Below are positions 1 through 7,928 of a stretch of DNA of 15,366 nucleotides, in pieces. Numbering within the stretch: position 1 is the first letter of the stretch; the number at the start of each line of letters is the position of its first letter. The notes under the pieces are model-generated. The model worked only from the letters and a program-made list of their open reading frames with translations, made no database searches and had not been told where the DNA came from. Source of the stretch: a bacterium (GTDB taxonomy: Bacteria > SZUA-79 > Acidulodesulfobacterales > Acidulodesulfobacteraceae); the NCBI GenBank assembly GCA_021781285.1, contig JAJXXD010000045.1, positions 1 to 15,366 of the forward strand, given 5' to 3'. A program made the translations under genes and the position numbers.

Positions 1-2
1 AC

Positions 3-1130
3 GGCGGCGTAAATACATGGTCGATTTCTTTATTGCCGGCATTAACAGGGGCATGGTTGGACAAAGGCGGAGGAGCGTTAAAATCTAATTCGGGATATTT
101 CCCTTTAAACGAGGATGTTTTAAAAAGACCGGATTTGATTAAAAATCCGGTTAGAACGGTAAATATGGTTCAGCTTGGAAAAGCTCTGTGCGAACTTGAA
201 CCTCCTTTAAGGTCGCTTTATGTTTACAACAGCAACCCTGCCGTAGTAGCCCCTAATCAAAACCTGGTTATTAAAGGGCTTGCAAGGGAAGACCTTTTTA
301 CCGTAGTTCATGAACAGGCTATGACCGATACCGCAAAATGGGCGGATATTATACTTCCCGCTACCGTGAGTTTTGAACATGCAGATCTTTACGTAAGCTA
401 CTGGCATACCTCGCTTCAATGGGCAGACCCCGTAATTCCGAGAGCAGGCGAAGCCAAACCGAATATAGACGTATTTAAGCTCATTGCCCGTTCTTTAGGT
501 TACGCCGACGAATGTTTTTTAGATACGGAAGAAGATATTGCGCGTCAGGCATTAGACATCCCTTACTGGAAAGAAAAAGGGATAACGTTAGATAGGCTCA
601 AAAAAGAAAGATTTATTATGATAGATACGGGGGATTGCCCGTTTGAATGGGGTAAACTCTCAACGTCCTCCGGCCAAATCGAGTTTAAAAGCGAAAAAGC
701 CGTATTATGCGGACTTTTAAATATACCGGATTACAAGCCTATAAAAGAGCATATATTAAGTCATGGCGATTTTCCGTTAATCCTTGTTACGCCGCCAAAT
801 CACTATTTTTTAAATTCTTCTTTTGCAGGAGTTTCCTCTTTAAAAGTCAAAGCGCGTGAACCGTTTCTGGAAATTAATCCAAAGGATGCCGAAGACAGAA
901 AAATAAGCGACGGAGACTTAGTTAGGGTTGAAAATAAGCGGGGTTGCGTATCCATAAAAGCAAAGGTTTTGGATTCCGTACTGCCCGGGGTAGTCGTTTC
1001 CGCAGGTTTATGGTGGAAAGACGATTATATAAACGGTTCGGGAGTAAATGCTTTGACGCCGGACGATTTATCGGATATCGGCGGCGGCGCGACTTTTTTC
1101 TCGACGTCGGTAGAAGTTAAAAAAATATAA
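3..1130 (+). CDS. Molybdopterin oxidoreductase (DMSO reductase family), C-terminal part, cut by the window edge
   Basis: The reading frame is open from base 3 with no stop, so the true start lies upstream; about 375 residues are visible. The first half carries the Mo-bis-MGD oxidoreductase core, including the stretch VYNSNPAVVAPNQN (bases ~213-260) and the ADIILPAT-FEH-DLY pattern (~342-390), which is typical of COG0243 anaerobic dehydrogenases such as the YoaE-like group. The last ~120 residues form a molydopterin-dinucleotide-binding beta-barrel domain (PLILVTPPNHYFLNSS, then INPKDA, GDLVRVENKRG and PGVVVSAG). The [4Fe-4S] motif and the Mo-ligand residue would be upstream and cannot be judged. 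The substrate is unknown; formate, thiosulfate/polysulfide and others all occur in the family. It is a different protein from the formate dehydrogenase at 10503 and is separated from the Hyf-like operon by an inverted repeat and a promoter, so membership in that operon is doubtful. Confidence 0.9.
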   Translation, partial: GGVNTWSISLLPALTGAWLDKGGGALKSNSGYFPLNEDVLKRPDLIKNPVRTVNMVQLGKALCELEPPLRSLYVYNSNPAVVAPNQNLVIKGLAREDLFTVVHEQAMTDTAKWADIILPATVSFEHADLYVSYWHTSLQWADPVIPRAGEAKPNIDVFKLIARSLGYADECFLDTEEDIARQALDIPYWKEKGITLDRLKKERFIMIDTGDCPFEWGKLSTSSGQIEFKSEKAVLCGLLNIPDYKPIKEHILSHGDFPLILVTPPNHYFLNSSFAGVSSLKVKAREPFLEINPKDAEDRKISDGDLVRVENKRGCVSIKAKVLDSVLPGVVVSAGLWWKDDYINGSGVNALTPDDLSDIGGGATFFSTSVEVKKI

Positions 1131-1225
1131 CCCCAAATCCCGATTTAGAAATTTTTATATATGAATTAAGTAATGACGAAATATTAGAATTTATTAAATA
1201 TTTTCTAAATCGGGATTTGGGGTTA
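1128..1225. repeat. 98-nt inverted-repeat element with perfect 24-bp arms
   Basis: Bases 1128-1151 and 1202-1225 are exact reverse complements over 24 nt. The core of the left arm reads CCCCAAATCCCGATTTAG. The 50-nt spacer is very AT-rich and has no useful reading frame. Each arm is itself an interrupted palindrome (AAATC-CC-GATTT). The left arm starts with the TAA stop codon of the upstream gene. As RNA it would form a long stem followed by AAAAATTTTTC, so it may end transcription of the upstream gene. The perfect arms and compact size also suit a small non-autonomous mobile or REP-type repeat. No flanking target-site duplication is obvious. Confidence 0.8.
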
Positions 1226-1235
1226 AAAATTTTTC

Positions 1236-1263
1236 TTGCTATTTTTTAAACATTTGTTATAAT
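1236..1263 (+). promoter_or_regulatory. Sigma70-type promoter for the Hyf-like operon
   Basis: A TTGCTA -35 candidate at 1236-1241 and a perfect TATAAT at 1258-1263 are separated by 16 nt. The predicted transcript start is near 1270, about 57 nt before the hyfB ATG. It lies just downstream of the inverted repeat. A second weaker pair (TTGACT at 1273-1278, TTTATT at 1296-1301) would start transcription on top of the purine-rich ribosome site and is less likely. Confidence 0.55.
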
Positions 1264-1326
1264 CAAAAAGTTTTGACTTTATTTGCCGGAGTATTTTTAT
1301 TAAGGGGGGTTAAGTTTTGATAATAA

Positions 1327-3246
1327 ATGAATAAACTTAAGTTTAAAGGAATATACAGATATTTTTTTAATTGTCTGTCTATTTTGTCTGCCGCGTTTTT
1401 TACGGTTTTAAGTATTTACGGTTTTAAAAACGAATTAATTATACAATCCTCTTTTATAAATTTTTCTTTCAAATTTGACGCTCTCTCCCTATTTTTCGTA
1501 ATATTTATATCGTCTATATCCATATTTATTTCTATTTTTTCAATAAAATACGGAGAGAAATACGATAAAAAACCATCCCTGTTTATCTATTCTTTTTTCT
1601 TTATAATGTCTATGATAATCCTTGCTATAAGCAACGATATGCTGACTTTTTTAATATTCTGGGAATTAATGTCGATTTTTTCTTTTCTTTTGGTTATTTA
1701 TGAAGGAGGCGAGGAATCAAGGAAGGCGGGTTTTTTGTATTTTTTGATGACGCATATAGGAACTATTCTCATAACGGCGGGTTTTATTATGCTGTATTTA
1801 AAAACCTCATCCTTTTCTTTCGACTCTTATAAAGGCGCCGCCGGGATTATGATATTGGCGGCGGCAATAACGGGATTTTCCATTAAAGCAGGCATTATGC
1901 CGTTTCATACGTGGCTTCCCTATGCCCATCCGGTGGCGCCGGCCAATATATCCGCTATTATGTCCGGCATTATGGTAAATATGGCTATATACGGTATTTT
2001 AAAATTTTTATTCGTCTTTAGTTCAGTGCCCGCCCCTTTTCTTGGAATCATACTTCTCGTCTTAGGCGCTTTATCCGCGCTTCTTGGCATTATGTATGCA
2101 ATGGCGCAAAAGGACATAAAAAAATTGCTGGCATTTTCCACTATTGAAAATATGGGCATAATTTTTATGGGGATTGGCATTTCCTACTGGGCAAAGGCAG
2201 AGAATTTTAAATCCATAGAATACTTTGCAATGCTGGCGGTCTTGCTTCATATAATAAATCACGGTTTAAGCAAAAGTTCGCTGTTTATGGGCTCGGGATT
2301 GATAGATAAATATACGCATACCAGAAATATGGAAAAACTCGGCGGCCTTTCAAAAAAAATGCGGCAGTTGTCCGTCTTGTTTCTCATCGGCATAATGTCC
2401 ATTTCCGCCATGCCCCCCTTAAACGGCTTTTTAAGCGAGTGGTATTTATATATTTCATTGATAGGCTCGGTCTTTACGGGAAACCTGTATATGGTGTATT
2501 TTTCAATTATAGCCATTGCGCTTCTGTCCCTAAGCGGAGCCGCAGCGGGAGCCGCTTTTACAAAATTGTTCGGGATTACATTTTTAGGTAAGCCGAGAAC
2601 GGTTCATGCAGAAAATGCTATAGAACCTAATATTATTGAAAGAATAGGAATCGCGATACCGGTTTTTTTGTGTATTTATATCGGAATTTATCCTTATCAA
2701 ATAATTTCAAATTTAAATGCCGTTATATTTTATTTAACGGGCGGAACGGTAAACTCAAATCCGTTTTCGGCTGTACATATTATAAGCGCTCGTCCGTTTT
2801 CTTTGTATGCCCCGGCTTTAATAGCAATTGCTTTGGCGGCAGTTTTATTGATAGTATTTTTCTATCTCAAGTTATTTTCTTCCGATAAAAAAAGAATATT
2901 CGAAACATGGGCATGCGGACTTGACGAAAAAAATTCAAAAGCCCAGTATTCCGGCGGCGGATTTTCGTCAAGCATAATGAAAGTTTTTTCTTCTTTTTAT
3001 TCCTCCGTTTCCGAAATTAACTTTGAAAAGGACGTAAAAAAGTATTTCAGGTCTCAATCGGTTTATACCGAAGAAATTAACGATATTTTTGAAAAATATA
3101 TTTATATTCCGGCAGAAAAATTATATTTAAAAATATCGGAAATTTTTAATAAAGCGGTTAATTCGGAAAATATAAATGTTTCTTTAGGGTATTTATTTTT
3201 ATCGTTAATTGTTTGCTTCATTATATACATATTTATAATAAGGTAA
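1327..3246 (+). CDS. hyfB: HyfB-like antiporter subunit (NuoL/MrpA family) of an energy-converting hydrogenase-related complex
   Basis: This is a 639-residue polytopic membrane protein, about the usual HyfB/HycC length. The proton-conducting transporter domain is clear. It has the broken-helix glutamate E113 in FWELMSIFSF, lysine K187 in FSIKAGIMPFHTWLPYAHP, the APANISAIMSGIMV loop (~205-217), and QKDIKKLLAFSTIENMG (261-277). These charged residues match those needed for ion movement in NuoL-like subunits, so pumping looks possible. The C-terminus has the long amphipathic segment (~550-615) and a last membrane helix, as in HyfB. The ATG at 1327 directly follows an in-frame TAA, so no earlier start exists in this frame. 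The only purine-rich ribosome site (AAGGGGGG, 1302-1309) is unusually far away at ~17 nt. It is the first gene of a + strand operon, with 13 nt before hyfC. Confidence 0.93.
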   Translation: MNKLKFKGIYRYFFNCLSILSAAFFTVLSIYGFKNELIIQSSFINFSFKFDALSLFFVIFISSISIFISIFSIKYGEKYDKKPSLFIYSFFFIMSMIILAISNDMLTFLIFWELMSIFSFLLVIYEGGEESRKAGFLYFLMTHIGTILITAGFIMLYLKTSSFSFDSYKGAAGIMILAAAITGFSIKAGIMPFHTWLPYAHPVAPANISAIMSGIMVNMAIYGILKFLFVFSSVPAPFLGIILLVLGALSALLGIMYAMAQKDIKKLLAFSTIENMGIIFMGIGISYWAKAENFKSIEYFAMLAVLLHIINHGLSKSSLFMGSGLIDKYTHTRNMEKLGGLSKKMRQLSVLFLIGIMSISAMPPLNGFLSEWYLYISLIGSVFTGNLYMVYFSIIAIALLSLSGAAAGAAFTKLFGITFLGKPRTVHAENAIEPNIIERIGIAIPVFLCIYIGIYPYQIISNLNAVIFYLTGGTVNSNPFSAVHIISARPFSLYAPALIAIALAAVLLIVFFYLKLFSSDKKRIFETWACGLDEKNSKAQYSGGGFSSSIMKVFSSFYSSVSEINFEKDVKKYFRSQSVYTEEINDIFEKYIYIPAEKLYLKISEIFNKAVNSENINVSLGYLFLSLIVCFIIYIFIIR

Positions 3247-3259
3247 AAAATAAAAAATT

Positions 3260-4234
3260 ATGAATTACAATATCGGACATTTAATTTTTGGAATCATTCA
3301 ATTTTTTACAATAATCCTTCTTGCGCCCTTTTTTGCGGGTTTCATTCATAAATTGAAACAGCGGGCAAGGGGACAGAAAGGAATTAATATATTTCAGTTT
3401 TATATAAATTTTAATAAATTATTAAAAAAAGAGATTGTTTTATCCAAAGACGCAACTTTTATATCAGAGATTGCGCCTTATATCGTTTTTGTTTCCTACC
3501 TTGTTATTTTATTAATGCTGCCGGCATTTTACAGATATTCTTTACTCGGCGTATCTTCCGACGTAATATTAATAGCGTATTCTCTTGCGCTCGCGACGTT
3601 TTTTATGACTCTTTACGCAATGGACCAGGGCAGCGCTTTCGGTGGGTTGGGAGCGAGCAGAGAATGGTTTCTAACCGTTCTTTCCGAACCGTCTTTAATA
3701 TTTATTTTTATATCCCTTGCCATTTATACAAAGCAGGGCAGAATAACCGATATTTTTTATTTTATTCAGAAAGGAGCCGCAAACGCATTTTTATTGGGCG
3801 TTAATTCGGACGCCGTATCCATAGCCATCCCTTTTTTGCTGTTTATCTCGCTTTTTATAGTGGGCATATCCGAAAACGCAAGGATTCCGGTAGATAACCC
3901 CGAAACCCATCTTGAACTTACGATGTTTCATGAAGCAAATATTTTAGAGGCAAGCGGAAAACATCTTGGTTTATTTGAATACGGAAGTTATTTGAAACTT
4001 ACCGTTTTTTTAACCGTAATGTCCCTCATATTGTTTCCTTATATGGCGGTAAATATTTATCAAATCCCCTTGGCTTTAATAGTTTACATTCTAAAGATGA
4101 TAATTTTGTGCATTCTTATTGCCGGAGTCGAAATAGTTAGCCCTAAAATGCGGGTATTCAGGGTGCCGAACCTGCTTTCGGTTTCTTTTATGCTGTCTTT
4201 AATAGCGATGATTTTATCGATAAGGGGATTTTAA
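3260..4234 (+). CDS. hyfC: HyfC-like membrane subunit (NuoH / HycD family)
   Basis: This 324-residue membrane protein is homologous to complex I subunit NuoH and formate hydrogenlyase subunit 4. Diagnostic stretches are MDQGSAFGGLGASREWFLTV (121-140), followed by LSEP, and ENARIPVDNPETHLELTM (205-222) followed by HEANILEASGKHLGLFEYGSY. These form the cytoplasmic loops that contact the NuoB/NuoD-like peripheral subunits and, in complex I, frame the quinone entry. Hydrophobic helices fill the rest. In Hyf/Hyc complexes this subunit anchors the soluble arm to the pumping subunits. The gene starts 13 nt after hyfB; a weak AAGG lies near the end of hyfB. No truncation or unusual composition is visible. 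Confidence 0.94.
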   Translation: MNYNIGHLIFGIIQFFTIILLAPFFAGFIHKLKQRARGQKGINIFQFYINFNKLLKKEIVLSKDATFISEIAPYIVFVSYLVILLMLPAFYRYSLLGVSSDVILIAYSLALATFFMTLYAMDQGSAFGGLGASREWFLTVLSEPSLIFIFISLAIYTKQGRITDIFYFIQKGAANAFLLGVNSDAVSIAIPFLLFISLFIVGISENARIPVDNPETHLELTMFHEANILEASGKHLGLFEYGSYLKLTVFLTVMSLILFPYMAVNIYQIPLALIVYILKMIILCILIAGVEIVSPKMRVFRVPNLLSVSFMLSLIAMILSIRGF

Positions 4235-4270
4235 TTTATTTGTTAATTCGATAAGCGGGAAATTTCAAAA

Positions 4271-4888
4271 ATGATAATGGAAAAAATAGCCGAACTTTTT
4301 ATTATTTTAATACTTGTTTCGGTCGTATTAAACGTAAGCTCGCCTTTTATAAAATTTGCAATAAAGCTTTATTCTTTTCAGTCTCTTATGCTGGCATTTT
4401 ATATTTTAATGGGCGCCGTTCATTTTAATTCGATAAATTTATACGGGTCTTTTGTTATTACGGTAATTTTTAAAGTTATTTTAATACCTTATTTCTTATT
4501 TAAAACGCTTAAAAAGGTTAAAATAGATAAAGAAATAGATATGTATATAGGCATACCGGAGGCGGTTGTTTTCGCAGGCTCTTTAACTTTGCTTTCCAAT
4601 TTGATAGCTCAAAAAATTATCAATACCGGTATAACGTTCGGCTCCTTTGTGTTTACTATATCGCTTGCGACGTTTTTAATAGGGGCAATGCTTATGGTAA
4701 CAAGAAAAACGTTATTTTCTCAGATTATAGGATTTTTGACGATAGATAACGCGATTTTTTTGGCGGCCAACAGCATTACCCACGGAATGCCTCTTTTGGT
4801 TGAATTAGGCGTGCTTTTCGACCTTTTTGTAAGCATACTTATATTGTCCGTGCTTATATTAAATCTAAGGAGAAACGTTGCCGTATAA
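4271..4888 (+). CDS. hyfE: HyfE-like membrane subunit (NuoK-related)
   Basis: This 205-residue membrane protein has about six hydrophobic helices. The C-terminal signature is SQIIGFLTIDNAIFLAANS (150-168) followed by ITHGMPLLVELGVLFDLFVS, which matches hydrogenase-4 subunit E. The buried glutamate E178 in LLVELG corresponds to a conserved acidic residue of this family. The usual E-N of the 'LLSLENG' motif is D159-N160 here, a conservative change. The role is part of the ion-translocating membrane arm. The start at 4271 (ATG ATA ATG) has a modest GCGGGAA ahead of it; the second ATG at 4277 is an alternative. It is separated from hyfC by 36 nt and from hyfF by 26 nt. No hyfD-like gene lies between hyfC and hyfE, unlike in E. 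coli. Confidence 0.92.
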   Translation: MIMEKIAELFIILILVSVVLNVSSPFIKFAIKLYSFQSLMLAFYILMGAVHFNSINLYGSFVITVIFKVILIPYFLFKTLKKVKIDKEIDMYIGIPEAVVFAGSLTLLSNLIAQKIINTGITFGSFVFTISLATFLIGAMLMVTRKTLFSQIIGFLTIDNAIFLAANSITHGMPLLVELGVLFDLFVSILILSVLILNLRRNVAV

Positions 4889-4914
4889 ACTTTTAAATAG
4901 GATTAAAACAAAAA

Positions 4915-6384
4915 ATGTATGAATTAATACTGATACTTCCGGCCGCCGCTTTAATCGTTTCGATTTTTGCCGATGTTTTATGGATGTCTTATCTGCAGTT
5001 GGCGGTATCCGTTCTGGTATTTTGCGCGGTTGTAGCAATCGCTCTGTCTTTTAATTCCATTACGATTTTTTTGGGCGGTTTTTTCTTTGTGGATTATATT
5101 AATTTAGTCATACTTATAACGGTTTCGACCCTTGAATTGTTTGTAGCGTTTTATTCATTCGGATATGTCAGAACCGAGATAGCGGGCGGCATATCGAAAA
5201 GAAAATTTAAGTTTTATTATTTCTGGAAAAATTTATTTGTTTTCAGTATGATGGTTTCGATATTGTCGAATAATTTAGGTATCTACTGGACAGGCCTTGA
5301 AGCTACGACATTGGCCACGGCTTTATTGGTTTCTTTCAATAGGACCAAAGAATCTTTTGAAGCTACGTGGAAATATGTAATTATGTGTTCGGTGGGTATA
5401 GCGATAGGGCTTTTTGCGATAGTCATGCTATATTTTACGACTTCGCAGATTTACGGCGAAAGCCTTAAATCTTTATCCTTTATTAATATTATGCATGCCG
5501 GTTCGAAATTAGACAAAAATTTTCTCATGCTTGCATTTATTCTTGCGCTTGTCGGGTTTGGGACGAAAGTCGGGTTCGCTCCCATGCATAATTGGCTCCC
5601 GGATGCCCATTCGCAGGGTCCAAGTCCGGTCAGCGCTTTACTGTCGGGGGTTTTGCTTAATACGGCGCTTTTGGGCATTTTAAGATTTTATCAGATAAAC
5701 GGGGCGGCAGGCATATATTACCCAAGGTATTTTTTAATAGGTTTCGGATTTTTTACTATTCTGGTTTCAGCTTTTTCAATAATAAAACAGACCGATTATA
5801 AAAGGCTTTTCGCATTCTCTTCGATGGAAAACATGGGTATTATCGCATTAGGTTTCGGCATAGGAGGAATTGCCGTTATAGGAAGCCTTCTCCAGATATT
5901 TTTTCATGCTTTGAATAAGGGATTATTGTTTTTATCCTCCGGAAACGTTCTTGCGGTCACCCATGAAAGGAAAATCGAAAAAATAAGAAATTTGTCTAAG
6001 AATTTTCCTATTACCGGACTCGTGCTTCTTTTTGGAGTTATGGGAATCAGCGGAATGCCCCCTTTTGCAATGTTTCTGGGGGAAATTTACATTATGACCG
6101 GCGTGTTCAGAAGCAATATAATATTGGGGTTTTTAGTTTTTATCCTATTGATTTTTATTTTTATAGGGCTTTTCGGCAAGATTCTTAAAATGTATGCGGG
6201 AAATAACGATAACGACGAAAGAGCAGATGAACTCCAAAGCGAAAATACGGCGCACCCTTTTATGATATATGTTCCGTTAATTCTTTTATTGGTTTCTTCT
6301 TTATTGTTATTTTATATTCCTTCCCAATTTTTAAATATTGTAAAATCGGCATCTTATGAATTTGGAGGCAAGATAATTTTTTAA
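4915..6384 (+). CDS. hyfF: HyfF-like antiporter subunit (NuoN/NuoM/MrpD family)
   Basis: This 489-residue proton-conducting transporter subunit is homologous to HyfF. The key ion-path residues are present: E129 in YWTGLEATTLATALLV, and K218 in GFGTKVGFAPMHNWLPDAHS, followed by GPSPVSALLSGVLLN. DYKRLFAFSSMENMGIIALG follows at about 285-305. Together with hyfB this gives two antiporter-like modules in the membrane arm, against three or four in complex I or full Hyf. Between roughly residues 418 and 440 there is a hydrophilic, acidic loop (NNDNDERADELQSENT) before the last helix. AGGA lies 12 nt upstream of the ATG. The stop TAA (6382-6384) is immediately followed by the hyfG ATG, which suggests translational coupling. 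Confidence 0.93.
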   Translation: MYELILILPAAALIVSIFADVLWMSYLQLAVSVLVFCAVVAIALSFNSITIFLGGFFFVDYINLVILITVSTLELFVAFYSFGYVRTEIAGGISKRKFKFYYFWKNLFVFSMMVSILSNNLGIYWTGLEATTLATALLVSFNRTKESFEATWKYVIMCSVGIAIGLFAIVMLYFTTSQIYGESLKSLSFINIMHAGSKLDKNFLMLAFILALVGFGTKVGFAPMHNWLPDAHSQGPSPVSALLSGVLLNTALLGILRFYQINGAAGIYYPRYFLIGFGFFTILVSAFSIIKQTDYKRLFAFSSMENMGIIALGFGIGGIAVIGSLLQIFFHALNKGLLFLSSGNVLAVTHERKIEKIRNLSKNFPITGLVLLFGVMGISGMPPFAMFLGEIYIMTGVFRSNIILGFLVFILLIFIFIGLFGKILKMYAGNNDNDERADELQSENTAHPFMIYVPLILLLVSSLLLFYIPSQFLNIVKSASYEFGGKIIF

Positions 6385-7890
6385 ATGGATAAAATTTTAA
6401 TTAACAAACATATTATCGAATCAAACGCTTTTGTAAATTCGGCGGATAATCTCAAAGGGTCTGGAAAATATCTGCTTGGCATCGCCGCGGCAGACGAGAG
6501 AAGCTTAAATTCTAAATTTGGCATCAGGTATTTTTTCGGCGGTAACAACGGTATAGATGAATATTCCGTCAAAGTCGACGAAAGTTTTCAATCTATATCT
6601 AAAGTTTGTCCGGCAGCCAAAATGTATGAGCGCGAAATATACGATTTATTCGGGCTTACGCCCGACGGACATCCCGACTTAAGACCTTTAATGCTGTATC
6701 CCGAAAACTGGAATTCCTCCGTTCATCCCTTAAGAAAGGATTATAATAATTCAATTCCCGAGATGAAGAGATACGGCGAATATAAGTTTAAAAAGGTTTT
6801 GGGAGAAGGAATTTTTGAAGTACTTGTCGGACCGGTGCATGCAGGAATTATAGAACCCGGGCATTTCAGGTTTTCGCTTGCGGGGGAGCCGGTTTTACAG
6901 CTTGAAATAAGACATTTTTGGAAACACAGGGGAATCGAGAAAGTTTGCGAAGGCAAAGACTTCAAAGAAGCGCTGGATTTAGTCGCAAAGATTTCGGGAG
7001 ACAATAACGTAAATATTACCATAAGCTATCTTGAGGCCGTCGAAAGTATTTTAAACCTTGAAATAACCGAAAGGGCTAAATATATCAGAGTAATACTCGC
7101 AGAGCTTGAAAGAATATGGAATTACGTCAGAGATGTTGCATGGATTTTTATGGATATCGGTTTTGCTCTGCCTGCGCAGAGCCTATTTGCATTACAGGAA
7201 GAATTAATGAAACTTAACAAAAGCTTGACCGGACACCGTTTTTTGTTTAATGCCTTAACCGTGGGGGGCGTGAATTTCAACCTTGATTCTTCAAAACTTA
7301 AGGCTATAGATAATATGATTAACAAAGTCGAAAAAAACATAAAAGAATGCGAAGCGTTTATTGTAAATTCATCGACCGTTTTAGACAGGCTTGAATTTAC
7401 CGGAAAAATTAATAAAAAAACGGCCGAAGAACTTTCTTTGTGCGGAATAAGCGCGAGGGCATCCGGACTGCCGCGGGACTCTAGAATCGAGTTTCCCTAC
7501 CTGATTTACGATAAGTTTGATTTAAAGCCCGCTTTACTTGAGAGCGGAGATGTTTTTGCAAGAACGGCTTTAAGAATTAAAGAAATTTACGTTTCCAAGA
7601 AAATAATCGGCGATTTATTATTTAATTTACCCGAAGGAGATATTGCCGTTGCTTATGAAAATAGGACGGAAGCTTATAAATATGCGGCAGGGAATTCTGA
7701 AACTCCGAGGGGCAATGCTTTTTTCTATGTTATGGCGGATAATGACGGAAAAATTTTCAGGCTTAAATATATCGATCCGTCGTTCAGGATATGGCCGTCC
7801 ATTCAGTACGGCGTATTGGGCAATATAATTGCCGATTTTCCTTTGATAAACAAAAGCCTTAATTTATCTTATTCAGGGAACGATATGTGA
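6385..7890 (+). CDS. hyfG: HyfG/HycE-like large subunit (NuoC-NuoD fusion) lacking the NiFe-binding cysteines
   Basis: At 501 residues it has two domains. Residues ~60-120 are a NuoC / 30-kDa-type domain (KMYEREIYDLFGLTPDGHPDLRP, then HPLRKDY). From ~140 on it is a NiFe-hydrogenase large subunit / NuoD domain (GPVHAGIIEPGHFRF at 149-163, EIRHFWKHRGIEKV at 174-187). In group 4 hydrogenases the first metal motif is RxCGxC; here the aligned residues are K-I-S-G-D-N (202-207). The second motif, DPCxxC, is DPSFRI (464-469). The only four cysteines (75, 188 and two in mid-protein) are not paired. All NiFe ligands are therefore absent and H2 chemistry is not expected. There is also no long C-terminal tail of the kind removed by a maturation protease; only ~32 residues follow DPSFRI. 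This is the pattern of Ehr complexes and of NuoD. A GGAGG lies at 6364-6368 inside hyfF. The stop is TGA. Confidence 0.94.
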   Translation: MDKILINKHIIESNAFVNSADNLKGSGKYLLGIAAADERSLNSKFGIRYFFGGNNGIDEYSVKVDESFQSISKVCPAAKMYEREIYDLFGLTPDGHPDLRPLMLYPENWNSSVHPLRKDYNNSIPEMKRYGEYKFKKVLGEGIFEVLVGPVHAGIIEPGHFRFSLAGEPVLQLEIRHFWKHRGIEKVCEGKDFKEALDLVAKISGDNNVNITISYLEAVESILNLEITERAKYIRVILAELERIWNYVRDVAWIFMDIGFALPAQSLFALQEELMKLNKSLTGHRFLFNALTVGGVNFNLDSSKLKAIDNMINKVEKNIKECEAFIVNSSTVLDRLEFTGKINKKTAEELSLCGISARASGLPRDSRIEFPYLIYDKFDLKPALLESGDVFARTALRIKEIYVSKKIIGDLLFNLPEGDIAVAYENRTEAYKYAAGNSETPRGNAFFYVMADNDGKIFRLKYIDPSFRIWPSIQYGVLGNIIADFPLINKSLNLSYSGNDM

Positions 7891-7928
7891 TTATAAGAAA
7901 TTTCTATATTTATAACGGGTGATAATAT

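Noticed and set aside
1128..1225. CRISPR repeat unit
   Set aside because: There are only two copies, they are inverted rather than direct, and there are no spacers or cas genes.
7888..7890. TGA at the end of hyfG read as selenocysteine or a frameshift joining to hyfI
   Set aside because: The next in-frame codons are TTA then TAA, so read-through would add one residue only. HyfI has its own start at 7929.
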